This document shows positions 1-14,300 of a DNA stretch of 64,000 nucleotides, piece after piece. The notes beneath the pieces were generated by a model that did not search any database, was not told the origin of the DNA, and saw only the letters and a program-made list of their open reading frames with translations. Source of the stretch: Tanytarsus gracilentus. Its lineage: Eukaryota; Arthropoda; Insecta; Diptera; Chironomidae. Location: assembly GCA_038502055.1 (NCBI GenBank), contig JAXRKN010000044.1, forward strand, positions 7,448,501 through 7,512,500, written 5' to 3'. A program made the translations under genes and the position numbers. Each line of letters begins with the position of its first letter. The first letter of the stretch is position 1.

Positions 1-3000
1 AGCATTAAACTGTTAAATTGTTGCATTTTCTGCCCATTTTTTTCTCACTCTCGAGCATTATCCGATAAGCGCCTTATGCCTTGAAGGAGTTGAATTTCGC
101 TTCATAGAGAATGCCACACATGAATGTTGAATTAACTGACCGAGATTCATCTTGAATTTGCATTTAATGGTCTGTGAAAGGTTTTCGAGAGCTAATTTTT
201 TGTTCATTAATTTTAAATTTACATTTTTATAATTTGTAAATTTTTCACCCCTTGATATTTCTTTATCAATTATGATTAGTAAGATTGTGTACTTTCGGTT
301 GTAAGTACAAAAAAGCACGACATTAAAATTGAATGTCGAATGTACAAGTGCATTCCAGAAGAGATTTTTTACGCCTTTCGTTTGTGTGCTCGTGGCGAGA
401 GGAGAATTTGTTTATTTAAGTGAGAGAAAATGCATTTAAATTTTTAAAAGAGAGATGTAAGGCGAAAGGTAAAAGAAATATTTGTATGAGTGCACCATCG
501 TGTCACCAGTCAAAGGTGTAGAAACGAAGATTATCTGAATGATTTTAAGAATTAATTTTTCGAGTTTCCCAACCTTGACACAATACAGGTAATTTTTTTT
601 TCGGTCATGTCAATATGTGCATGGCTCTCTGTCAAGTGCCTTTCAACTTCCTTCTTATGCTCATTTCATACTCAATGGAGCATTCGAGGTATTTTTTTTT
701 GTTTTTAAAGAAGCACCGGTTGAAGGGTCATGATGATGTTATTGTTCTCATCTTTTGTACCTCTCGTTCATGGCCAATCCGTTTTACCTTTTTTATGTGT
801 TCTCATGAAATTTTACAATCTAGTTCAGGAAAGAAAAATATTTCATGCTTTTATTTCTTAATTTTGTGTCCCGCTCCCTCGAGTTGTTTCATCGGTTGGT
901 CGGTTGGAAAGGTTCCAAGAAAGAGGGTCAAACTGAGAATTCTTTTTTTACTTGCTCTCATCGCATTTAAATTGAATATTTTTAAAGATAAATTTTTTTA
1001 AAAATATTGTTTTGATTCAAAAGATTAAAAAAATTCCAAACCATTTCCTTTTCTCATTACAAAGCTCGAGGTCGGAGGATGGAAGAATATTTTATTCTAA
1101 AAAGTCTTAAAATAGTCCGCTCCGAGTTATTAATTTATTCATTGTCGCCCTCTGATATTAAAAAATTAAGAAACACGCGAAAAAACGGCACAAATGTGAA
1201 ATGTCGCAGAGCAAGCAGAAAAGAAGTTTTGAGGTCGATCGAGTGTATAAAATTTTTGCGCTTCACCTGCCAAGTGCATTCGACATCGAGACGAGTTATA
1301 TTATACACTGTAACGAGAATAAGGGTCATCATAATTCTAATTGAATGTCATTAGCGAAGCAAAAATGTGTCAGTTGAACGCATAAACTGTTGTGTGCGCG
1401 CAAATGCCATAAAAATGTCAAGACATATGACAAAGACGAGTGGTATAGAGAGTCAGAAACAGTACAACTCGAGCGGAGGAAAGTTAATTGGCATTTACTG
1501 TCGTTTGCAGTATCTGTTAATTTGTGATGACCAATATTAAAGCATTAATTGAATGCAATACGAATTGATTGTTTCTGATCGGAGTGTATGGAGTGCATAA
1601 CTTATTTTGTGCAAGTGTGTCGTTGATGAAAAAGTTATTTTTTAAAAAAAACTTTCACGATTCTCATAAAACCCTTTTGAAGCATAATTTAAAAGTCAAA
1701 GCAAATCAAATTACTGAAGAATGAAGGAAGAAAAATGTAAAGGTATAAAAAGGGGTGAGAAACTTGGTCAAAAATTTATATTTTTTATAAATTGTTCGAA
1801 CACTTTAGTGACATAATCTGTCAGCTGTAACGAAAAAAATCTCATGAAATAATTTGCATAAAACAACAGAAATGAATTAAGATTAGTTTTTTTCGCAATT
1901 CTCCTTTTGGCACACGATCGCTAAAGCGAGTACATCGCATTAGATCACAATTTGTGCGCGATCATGAAGCAATAAAAAAAATATAGAGAAATAATGCGAT
2001 GATGAGCGATTAGCACCAACATAATAATATCGTGAGTGACACAAATTGCACTTGATGGATGACTAGGCAAAAAAATATTTTCAGCATGCAGAATCATCGT
2101 CATTAGTTGAAGAGATGAAGATTAAAAAATATTCCGCATATTTGCTTAATTATTAATTTAATCAACAATACTGTGATATGATAAGATAACATGAATGAAG
2201 TCATTGCTATTAAATGTGATTTATTTTTTGGTTTGTGCTACCTTGACTTCAATCCAACATTTTGTAAATTTAAGTCTTAGATGAGTGAAAATTTGCCCTT
2301 TCACATTTTACAAAAAAGTTTTAAAATTAAATTCAATTTTAACCAAAACATTTTTGAATCGCCCTGTTTCACTTTTTATAACGAATTGCTGCCACAAAGT
2401 GTACAATTTTTTATCACCTTTTTATCGTTTTGGAAACAGTGAAAAAAAAATGTCAACCACATGGCCCGAATCGAGTTGTTCATACACTCACTTTTTTATA
2501 GTGTAAGTGCGAGATGATGACGGGGACGAGCCGCAATTTAATTTGATAAAGAGAATAATATGAATTGCCCTGGTCGTCGCAAAAGCTGTAAATTGGTTAG
2601 TGATAATTGAGTAAATTCACACTCCACACCGAAATTTCCTACTAATAGCCTTGGATGTCAACAACATCGCAATTACTGTTATCGGTTTGTGTGGTGTGAT
2701 AGGTTGAAGTAAAACTTTATTTGAAGTCATCCGTATTCACCAAAAACTCTGTATATTATTACGTTCAAAAAATTTTGTGCTCTATTAAAAAACTTTATCA
2801 GTCAAACTTCTAAAAAAACCTCTTTGAGCAATAAAATTTTAAGCGGCGGCAATCGATTTACCGTTGCAAAATTTTTTCATTATCGTCGTTTGGCAATTTT
2901 AAAGTTTTTCTCAAAATAAATTTTTCTAATTTTTATAAATTCATTTTTCATATTTAAACGAGATTAAAAAATTTTATGACACACGTTGTCATTATGGAAA

Positions 3001-6000
3001 TTATGATTTATGTGATTGCGGAGAGATTATTTCGGACCGATTAACTTTTCACGGCTAATTTTTAATGTTTCATTTAATGTGAGCTTTGACTCGTGAGTTT
3101 TTTAAAATATTAAAACTGAAAATTCAACGTTTTAATTTTCACACATCGATTTGTATAATTTTTTAGCTTTAGATTTGATGATTTACTTTTTGTGGAATTT
3201 TTTTGACAACTTGCATAATTATTTCAAATTTTGAATGCTCTTGAAAATCTGAAAATGCTAAATTTTGATTCAAAATTGTCAACAAAAGTTACTCTACCAA
3301 AAATTTTATTAATCAAATCCAGATTTTTATCACCTGTGCCATACCGAGGCATGAAGCATATAATGACCACTTTTTTGTTGTGATGCTCAGAAATTAATAA
3401 ATTGACATCAATAACACACGTAATTTAAATAGCGATTTAGCATTTTTTCGACATTTAAATTCGATCGAGTGGAATAATTTTTCACTGCTGACGTTTTTTG
3501 TGTGTGCTTTCAAATTCTCCAAATTAGATATTCAAATGATGATCCACCAGCGATGCGGACAATCTAACATGTTAAATTATGTGAGATGTCTTTTATTTTG
3601 AATATTTTACAACATTCTCCCGATGTTCGATCACATAGTTAAAATTTCGGAATATACAAGTGTCAGAGACAAGGATGGGACACTCATAAATAATTTTTCA
3701 AGTTGAAATTTCAATTCATTGTAATTTCAAGTGACCATCCCCTGGTTTATCTTGTTAAATTTAAAGCAATCAGCCACGAGGAGCGAATCCAAAAAGAAGA
3801 AAAGTGAACTATAAAATTTTTCAAATAAAAATGTGATCGAAATCAATCAACAGGCAAAAAAAGACGTATAAAAAATTTTGATGACATTTTTCCATTTCAA
3901 GAGCTCAAACATGCTCCAAAATGTGTCAGTTGAGGAGTGAGTATATACGGATTATAGCCAAAGCACTTTTAAATACAAATGAAATTTGCATATCGAGTTT
4001 AAATTTTATTTGAGAGCTTTTTTTTCGGGAAATCAAACTCTGTAGATGAAATGTCGACCGTTCAGATGTTTGATGAGCTTCGAAATGGAGAAGATCGAGA
4101 GCAGATTTTTTCAGGGGATGGAACACAATATTTTAAATATGAAATTTTCATGCATAGAATTTCAAGTGTTTTGTCTCTTTTTTAATCGTCAACACCAACA
4201 CATGACGGAATTAGATCACTTAATGGATGACCACAAATATCGACATTCTACACTCAACGAATAAAACTCGCAGATGAATATATTCCTTGAAATGGCAAAG
4301 CACACAACGGCAATGAAGTCATTTAAGCAAAGAATTTACGATTGTAAAAATATGCAAACGATTTTTATATTAAATTGCGGATGAGCCTCAACCATTGCGG
4401 AGTGAGAGGGAAAGATACGGTCAAGTTAGCAGATGAAGATCGCACTTTTGTCACACAATTAGCCTTGTGTTCTGACATGAATACAAACGGTCGGTAGATA
4501 TCGAGAAAGTAAAGTGGAAAGAGAGAAAAAAGCGAGAAATTTACTGCGCAAAAAAAATCAGTTGCAAAACGAAATGGAGGAAAGTCTTTTCACCTGTTCA
4601 ATGAACTTTTATAATTTTTATGGACTAAAATTTTCTTCGACACTCTAAAGATCAACCACAATTCATAAAAATGACACATCTCGCTATTATCATTCCTCAC
4701 TTTTCTTTACTCTTTCTCTCGCGCCTCAAAACAATCATTGTACATGCTAATTGACATTATTACGATCTACAGCTTGAGTGAAGCATCGACCACACCTCAG
4801 AGTCATCAAAGTTGATGTCATAAAAAAATACTTTTTTTGTTGTTGAATGTCATTTTAGTATCAATCGAGTTCATTTTTCTCTCCTCGTCTTACAGGTTAC
4901 TTAAAATTTCATATAAGAAATTTGACTCATGTAAATTTAATACGTTTCCTCTTCACTCGTCATCATTTTATATTTTTTTGGGTAGCTTGAAATTGTTGTT
5001 GGCGTTTTTTATATGTATTCAGAGAAGGCACAATGGGGGGAAAGGAAAAAGGTCAAAACCTTTCGACTCTCTTCGCTTCGCTCTCTCGACATTTTCGCCA
5101 TGCCTTCATTAAGATTTTCTATAGAATTCGTAATGTGCTCTCACTTCGGATCTCGTTCGCTTCTCCTCTAATTTGTGTATGTGAAACATTCGCTTAAAGG
5201 TCATTTACATTAGTCATCAAAAAAACAGAGTGAAGAAGTGAGTGTGAGATGACAGAGGGATGGGATGCTCTCATTCTTTTTTAATTTTTCATTTCATTTA
5301 CAAAAATAATAATTCTAAAATCATTAAAAGAGATTTCCATCCCTCGCTTTTGAACCCGAGCGCGAAGAGCTTTTGAGTTCGTGATTTGTCAATCGACATG
5401 TATGAGTTAGTTTTCTACAGCTTTTGAGATATCAGAATAACCCATTTAAAAATATTTCTACACATACTTGCGTGTATTCAGATAATAATTTTATCATGTT
5501 ATTAAAATGTAACGCAAAAAATTAGTGACAAACGAATTCAAATCCGTGCTTTGCTTTCTCCACACATTTCACTCATCCTCAAATCTCTCGAATGCAATTG
5601 CATAAAGTTTTATGACACTAATTAGCCAAATGTGCAATTAAAGAGAACGAGAAAAAGTTTATTAAAGGCCGACTCGCGGAGAACGAGAAATGCAAGTTCA
5701 GTGAGCGCCATACAGAGAGTATTTTTTTGTTTAAATATTTATTCAAATGATAATGTCAGTTTTGTTGGGTAAATTAAGCACATTTTTCAGTCAGTGAAGC
5801 AGCGCCGTTGAAACCTTTAAGAGATAAATTTTTATTTAATATTCACATTCCAATAAGTGGACAAATGAAGGTAGTTAAATTGCGGGGTGACATTGGCAGT
5901 GATGGAAATATCTCAAAAATTCTGTAAATTTAAAAATTAATCAAAAGAAGAAAATTGAGTTTGAATTTTTCTCGCGGCACATTTGCGAGTTGAAAAATTA

Positions 6001-9000
6001 ACAAACATTATAAAATTACAAAACATCAACTTTGTTGTCAGCTCAGCCATTATTGACCAAATGTGGTAGCATTACAGCAACAGCTACTTTTTATCGCCTC
6101 CAGCCTCTCTCGCACTCTCCGCGATTATTATCTATTATGATGATATCTATTAACTCCAGCACTAATGATAGAGAGTGTAGTGAAAATTATGATCATCACT
6201 TTACACACTCTCGGTGCCTGCGACCGACTCTGAAAATAATTACACGGTACCAATATTTTTGGTTGAGGTTGAAAATGCCAATTAACACTTTGGCAATAAA
6301 TATTTTAAAGGAGTTCAATTAATTTAAATTTTTATACCAAATTTTGAGATTTCAATTTAAAATTTTCATCCTTTCGAAATGTTCATAAAAGTCCTAATTA
6401 ACTTCTTTTTTATTCAACAAGTAATTTCAATAACTTTACTTACAAATGTGATAAAAATCGCAGACAATTTCACAATGTAAAAAATGTCAAATCGAAAAAA
6501 AGTGTTGAACGAAAACAAGAAGAAGAAGATGCTCCAATTCGAGATGATGATGTTGAATGAAAAATGTCAAGGTTTTTTATAGTTGTGCCGCTGCTGTTGT
6601 CGACGCTTTGAAAGTCGTGATAAAAATTTCATCATAATGAAGTGAATAAAATTTCGTGATTTAATTAAGTCGAGCAAGAGCGCAAAAGAAGAAAAGGAAT
6701 TGAGAAGCTGAGCGCGGTGCAGAAAGCGGAGCGACATAATGACAATGCAAATGATCATAAATGGCTTAATAAACTGTCAATATTACGTTTAGCAACAAAA
6801 AATGGATAGTAAATTAAAAGATTGAAACTTTTGGGGTTATTTAAAAGTTTTGTAAAGTTTCAAAAATTTATTTGTTGAATTTTGTTGACAATTCTAAGAA
6901 TTATCAAGTCATCAAAACCAAAAATATTCACTGAAATTTATTGTTCCCATAATTTAAGAATTCTTCCTCGAAACTCTCATCTAAAAATTCAAATTCAAAT
7001 TGATTGACATTCCGCTCTTATTTTTTTTGTTTATTTTATTTAGCATTTATTTCGTGAGCATTCAACGGTGTCTTCTTCATTCACTCGCATATGCATAGGT
7101 ATAGTCGATAATAAAGAAGGCAGATATGTGTATCAATGTGAAGTCGCGCAAAAATATTTATATGCGTGGGAACGTGAATCAAGTTTTCTCTTTCCTCATC
7201 TAGAAAACCGTTTTTTGTTCAAGTCAGAGCTCAGAGAAGAGTCAAAAGACGACATCGAGAAATTATAATAAAAAAATCGTTAAGAAGAAGATAGATTTCA
7301 TAGAAGAGGTATTTTTATGTCATTAAAAGTGATCTGGTCCAATCGGAACGAGATCACACACGTATACATTGATCGGGAAGAATAAATAGTCAAAAGGGAT
7401 GGCCAAAGTCGTTTAAGAAATGACAAAAAATATTAAATCTATATCAAACGAAAATTTAAATTTAAAAATCATTTACAAAAATGTCACTCAACCCCTTCGC
7501 GACAAAAGTTAAATGAGCAAAGACTTCGAAGTTCACATACATCATACGAAGACCGGTTCATGGAATCTGAATGTTGATTGAGGCACTCTTGTCAATTCTT
7601 TGCTCCGACGATGATCTCGTTACGTTTACATTCGACCCTGTCCATGACTTTTATGTCTCTTTTCTCCTCTCTGCTTCTTTTTTTCGCTGTGCTACTCGCA
7701 CACCTTTGAATATAAAAAATTCTTCGGTCATATGCGAAAGAGAGGAGCGAAAGAGAAGAAAAATCGAGTTACAAGAAAGGTCAACGTTGGTACATTTGAT
7801 ACAAAGTGCTGATATGCGTAAGAAGTCACATGAACACACACACAAACTAAGCTCGGATGAAACAATAAACTTAAAAGCGACTTGAATTGATAAAATGTCG
7901 ATGATAAATTGCTCGCATCGAACATTTGGCGGCATAGAAACTAACAAAAAGGTTAGCGACAGTGAAAACTCTTTGAAATTATAAAAAAGTTAAATAGACT
8001 AAAAATATTTTCAACCTCTCGATTGAGCATCTTTAAGTCTGTACGGATGTCAACCTGTTTGGTTAAATAAATTACCAATTTATTTTAATATTCTACATTA
8101 TTTCTTTTTCGTCTTCGTCGCAGTAAATCTGCGGGTTGCTCTCACTGTCGAGGAAAGCATCATTAGGAAATTGGATAAATATGGAAATGAGGGATCGTAA
8201 TGACGTGTGTGGCACTTAAGATGACATTCAAAATGCTACAATTCCAGTCAATTAAAGCGAGGTTCATTCTTAAGTCAATGGAACTCATAGAGATTTTTCA
8301 TAATGCATTAAATGTCAAAGATTTTCTTTTGAAGTATTAAAAATTTTAATTACGGTCAAAAATATAAGAGAAATTTTTTAAAAATCAAAAACCGTTAAAT
8401 TATTTTTAAATTTTAAATTTTAATTTTTTTTAAAATTAACCACAAAAATCATCTTGTAAGCAATAATTTTCATATCAACTCTTCCCAATCGATTCCTGTC
8501 AGCTCGGCTTGATGGAATTTCATTCTTATGACATTTAATGCGCCCATTATTATTTACAAGATGACGCAAAAAAAAAGTAAGGAGAGTATGCACAAAATGT
8601 GATGTATACATTGGCAAATGATTATTCACAATATTGCATTCTCTCTCCTTATGCCTTCGATTGTTTATGAAAACGAGTGCAGAGGAGAAGAAAATATGCA
8701 GCGAGCGAAATGGAATGAAGAAAAAAACATTTCTGATAATCATTATTATTATTATGTTCACTTTTAACCCAGAAGCGCTTTAAGAGCAGCCAATCAAACT
8801 CGAATGGCTTCTTGATGTGTTTTCGGGTAAACTCCTTTTGCTGCATAAAGTGCTTGCTCAGTATGCGATGTGCGGAAAATGTAGGATGGTTAAAGGGGCA
8901 GGACACTAATTTTAAAAAATCATTTTTCCCAGAATGTATTGAGGGGTCAAGCCTTAAAATTTTTTTAGTTCTAGAATTTATCTTAAACTCTTATTAAAGC

Positions 9001-11351
9001 ATTACTATTATAAAAAACCCACTGTCCAGCCCCTTATGCGAGCAGATATTGCGAGCGGACAAAAAGAAGCAGATAATAAATAACGAAAAAAAGAAAGAAG
9101 AATAAAAATAATGAAATATTAAGCATTTATTGAATGGAGGCCTCTCTTTGCCTCTCAAGTGGAATAACAATAAAAATGAGGTACACGGTGAGATTACATT
9201 TAGTGATAGTCGACTAACAATTATTATATCACGGAAAATGTATCTCATTTCCAGAAGCACTATGAATGGCCTTCTCGATCTCTCTCTTTACAGCATACGC
9301 CACCACCGGCGTGCAGTTTGAGCATCGAAAAAATGTTCAATTTATTAAAATTGCGATGGAATTTTGTGTGTAAGTCCGAACCGGTGGCAGTGTGGTGATG
9401 ATTAGCAGTTATTTATCCATTGAGAAAGTTTAAAACCTCAGGAAGAGGCAAAAAGTTTTTAAAGTCATGTCGCAACATAGTTCGTGGTCGATCATTCAGA
9501 AAAAAGTTCATTAAAAAGTAGTAAACAAGATAAAGTTTATAATAGAATTGCATTTTAACAAAAAAAAACACCAATTGTGCAAGAATGCTTCGAAGGTGCA
9601 AGAAGACATGATGAGAATAAGAAGAAGAAATTCATTTATTGAACGAGGGAGGGAAACTTTTTAGAAATATTTTTTTTAATCAAAATAATTTTAACAATTT
9701 TTAAAAAGTCGAAGTTTTTTAAATAATTTAAAATTCAAAATATTTCCACCCCTCGCTTTTACTTCTCAAGTCAACTCTCAAGAGTATTCTTTATTCTTCA
9801 ATATACAAACAGGAAGCACCGACGGGGTTTTGTGGTTTCGCACAAAAAAAAATTCTTTTCACTCTCATCACAAGAATGAGAAATGAGGCTTCACATCATC
9901 ATCATGATCGCATAGAGAGCTTAAAAGATCAATAACATCACAAAAGATGATTATTTTTCAATTAAAAAAAAATCTGAAATAATTTTTTATGGAGTGATGA
10001 GAGATGTTCAAAGCCGTAAATTATCCACTTTAAGTCGAGTGAGAGTCGTTCGACCGTACAACGCCCAATTGTTCATAAAAGCTCACCTCTCATCGCCTCA
10101 TTAACAGTTAAATAATGGTTTTACTTTTCTGGTGACAGAAAAACTAGCGAAATCACGCGACAGTGCAAGACTCGTGCTTTTATTACAGTTCAAGTGCCAA
10201 GAAACATTAAACTCATGAAATTACATTTTCATTTGCTCGAAATCAGGGATTTATTTCGGAATGTGACAGGTTTTCACGCCGAGCGACAAAAAAGAGCTTT
10301 CGTAACAATTTGACAGTTCTGATGAAAAGAAATCAAGGGATAGAAATTTTTTACTAAATTTTTACTCTAAAATAAACTGATTTTTTTAAATCGAGTTGAA
10401 TAAATTCCAAACCACTAACAAAAAACCTCAAACACCTTCAAATTTATTCGTGCACAGTAAAAAAGGGTTCTTATGCACAAATGCGCGCCTTCAGCTCAAA
10501 ATAATGTTGTCGTTTAATTTTATTGTACTTCACACTCGAGAAACATAAATTAGCATGTGCTCGAGGGTTATTTGCAAATGTGACTCTCTCGATCCGAGCG
10601 ACACCTATTTACATTGTGCAATTATTGTAAAAGCGGTTGAGTCTACACACAAATTGAAAATAAGAGAGAGAAAAAAGTGGTGAAGGCGAGGAGAGGAATG
10701 CAAATTACCTTCTTTTGTCATGTTTTTGCATCTAAAGCTCTTAACCTCAACCTAACCTCAAAATATTGTGTATTGACATCGAATAAGAGATGTCGCGTTG
10801 TTTCTCAATATCAAGGGGTAAAACACTTTGGGTTTTGAAATAAAATTAATAATTAAGAGTTAATTTTTAATAATTAATTAAATGTTAAATAATTTTAAAA
10901 GTGTTTAACTACCAGAGATGGACAATTAAATTGTTATTAAATTAAAATTACATTTTCATGCAAAATTCTCGTAATTTTTTTGTAATTGCCCACCTCTGCC
11001 CACTCAATTTTTTAAGAAACGCCTCAATGTTTCAATTTAGCCATCTCTCGCTGAGAAATTGATAATTTTATGATAATGATGTGACATTAAGTAATTATTA
11101 CTATTATGCATTAGAAGCACTTGCCATTGTCTCTCGAAATGGAATTCTCTTTTTTTTTTGTGAAAACAGAATTAAAGTTCAAATGAATATTAAGAAAAAA
11201 ATAGAACCGTTAAGATTTTCACTTTGCCGATGAATTTTGAAACCCGGCAAAAAAATGAGATGAGTAAATTGTTCAGATTGAAAGCACGGCACATTTTTGT
11301 AGCTTAATTTAAATCATGATGAAAGAATAACATTTCTCATTTCAATTACAG
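1..11351. other. Gene-poor AT-rich stretch, probably intron/upstream part of the SAM-domain gene
   Basis: No open frame here has splice-joined continuity, domain motifs or sensible composition; all frames are short and end in low-complexity or hydrophobic noise. The stretch ends exactly at a 3' splice site (tttcaattacag, AG at 11350-11351) that opens the first visible coding exon of the SAM-domain gene. The simplest reading is that most of it is a long intron of that gene, whose 5' exons lie outside the window. Pyrimidine or GA runs, homopolymer A/T runs and dispersed tgaca/tcaaa-like words occur throughout, but I see no repeat array, RNA gene or transposon terminus. Confidence 0.55.
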
Positions 11352-14300
11352 GTGAAATAACGTCAGACACATCGCCTCAAACTGCCTCATCACCGTCATT
11401 ACAAATATCACCACATGCAGCATCTGCGAACGGGAATCTGAGTAACAGTGAAAAGCGCGCCAAGCGCAAACCAATTCACAATTCACTCCAATATTCCGTC
11501 GATAAAATGCTCAATGAGCGAAATAGTCTGCAAATTAACAACAATAATAATAATACGAATAGTTATAATGGAAATTTAGTGATTAGTAGCAATGTGATGA
11601 CCACCGGTGGCAGTGGAAATTTGATATTCTCCGATAAGCTCATTAAAAACTCGTCAGATAGCAATATGAACTTTATTAAAAACGGCCAATTATCGCCGTC
11701 GACTGCCCAAAAACTGAGTCAAATTACGCTGAGCAAGTGCTTAAGCAACGGAACTAATAATGGCAATAAAACAAATGGCAGTGGAACTGTAAAAACGGAA
11801 CGACTTAGTCCGCCGATAGTCAATGATTTGTCGATGTATAGGTGAGTCTCCTTCGTACACTCGAATAATTGATTTTCACGCCATTTCATTTTTCCCATAA
11901 CATCATATATCGCGCCTCATGTGTACGTTCACATTTTCCAGGTGATTTCTGATTTCGTTTAAGAAGCTCAGCAAAATTCGATGTGCTTCTTAACTGTACC
12001 ATCGTTTAAATCTTTCGATTTCCGCCGCGCTTACCTTCTATCGTGAATGAGAGAGAAAAAAGTCTATGCATTGTAAAAAAATATTCTTTTTTGTTTCTCT
12101 TTCAATAACATTCAATGATGATGGTCATAAAGCAAATCAATTTTTCAGTTACCATAACCAATTGTTTGCTGCTTACTCTGCGAGAGAGATTTCATCTTAA
12201 AAGATGTGAAAAATATCTTGACGGCTTTTCATCACTCAATGAAAGAGATTTAATGGATTTTTTAAAATGTTCCTTCCCTCGACTGCATACCAGACTGCAA
12301 AAGACCTCTATGAGCTTTTTCTCTTTTTAACGTCCTCTGTGGTCAGAGATGAAGCGATGATATTGCGCTTCTGGCTTTTCTGCCACTTAATTGCTTCTCT
12401 CTTGATTTTTACAATATCCTCATGTTTTATTAAAAAATTCCGTCTAGGCTGACTAGATGATTTTTTATAAAATTCTACTTTCATTTTTTAAATAAAACTA
12501 AAAAAATAAAATGTTTGCATTAAAATTAAATTCTATCCATATGGTCAACCTCCATTAATCCATCACGACGTTACCGCGCGCGTCAAAACATTCACAAAAC
12601 TCGATCACCTTGATATTTGAGACATATTAGGGGCGATTTCAGACCATTGATGAGCCACAAAATTGATTTAATTATTTTTGTCTTTTACTAGATCACGAAG
12701 TGTGACACCGAGTGCCGCCACGCCGCCTCAATCACAGACACAACAACCAAATAGCATGATGAACAATCCAAATATGAGTTCGCTGTTGTCGGCGGTGGGG
12801 AATGGCAGCAATAATGCAAATGGAAGTCATCCACCGCCTCTCAACTATTCCGACATGATGCGGACACTAGCTGCCAAATATCACAACACAAATGAGTATG
12901 ACAAGTTTTACAATGATTCGTGACATTTCCTCAATAAAATTCGTACCTTTTTTTGCCAGCTTACCAACACCCAAAAATTCTCTAATCGAGTCGAGAGCGA
13001 GATCCAATCACCAACAGCAACAGCAGCATCATCATCGAGAGCAATCAACGTTGTCGTTGGACAAAAAACCAAGCTCGCCTCCGCAGGTATAAATAAATGC
13101 AAAGTTTTATTGTTGAGCCATTCATTTAAGTTTTAAAATGTCATCATTCGTTTGCAGATTCCGCCAAATCAAAATCTTCTCACGTCGCTTTTCTCGAGTC
13201 TCCAGTTCAATCAAAATAACATTTTTAATCCAATGCTCGATATGGGAAGTACGAGAGCGCTCGTGTTGCTTGTAAGTATTGAAGTGGATCATCCAAGGGG
13301 TGTCAAGTGAGGTCACTTTAAATATTTAAGTAATTTTTTTAATTCTAAAAATTCTTTAAATTTTTTGAGTATAGTTACCCCTTGATATTTTCAAGTTTAA
13401 CTTTCAACAATCACTTGCTCTTCTGACCTTTAAATTAATTACGAAAGTAATCGAAATTTTTTCGTCTCTTTCTCTTCTACAAAAAAAGGCGAGAGCAGCT
13501 CAAGAGGCCGAGATGCAAAAGTTAATTAAGGAGGCCGACAAGCCGCGAAAACTTTCCAACCTCAATTCCTTCCCCTCAACATCGACGCAGATGCCAAATT
13601 TAGGTAGTTTTAATAACTATAATCCGTTTCCCGCCCTCTCAAATCTCCAAGCGCTCCATCAACTCTCAACTCGTTCGCCACCTGTTCCATCGACCGCTGC
13701 CTCATCCACAAGCACAACCCAACTTCCATACCGAAGTCCAATCAGCGAGACACCACTAATCGGAATATCGCCACTTGATCTCAGCTCATCGAGCACGCCA
13801 CCGCTCGCGAAACGAATAAAATTGTCGCCAACATCGACGGAAACGCAAAGACAGCAGCAAGCGACATCGCCCAATGTCACAACGACCAACAATCAGTTAT
13901 CGGCATCGACATCAGGTTTCAGCACGTCGAGCAGCAGTAGTACGACGAGCAATAACAGTGAACAAGCGGGCAGCACACAGTTAACACGAAAATGCCAATT
14001 GAAAATTGATGAAATTAATGCATGGAATGTCGATGAAGTGTGTAGCTTTGTTGAAAGCATTGCGATTTGTGCAGAATATGTTAAGGTGAGTACTTTTGTG
14101 CCACTATAATTCCAAAGCGTCATGTGCGCGCCGCAATTTACTTTAAAAGAAATTAAATTCTTCTCGCAACTCTTCGTTCGCTTTTTAATTTAGTGGGTAG
14201 AAAATTGAGTTTAAGTTATTGGCTGTAAATAAATATGAGGCAAGGGAAAATCAATTGGGATTTTTTTAAATTTTAAATGCAGATGAAAGTTTGTTGGTAT

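Noticed and set aside
615..1001. 128-codon plus frame near the left end
   Set aside because: Composition is Phe/Leu/Cys-rich noise typical of T-rich DNA; no motif, no splice continuity.
7571..7947. Overlapping plus and minus frames of about 100 codons
   Set aside because: They overlap each other on opposite strands, lack motifs and lie within the presumed long intron.
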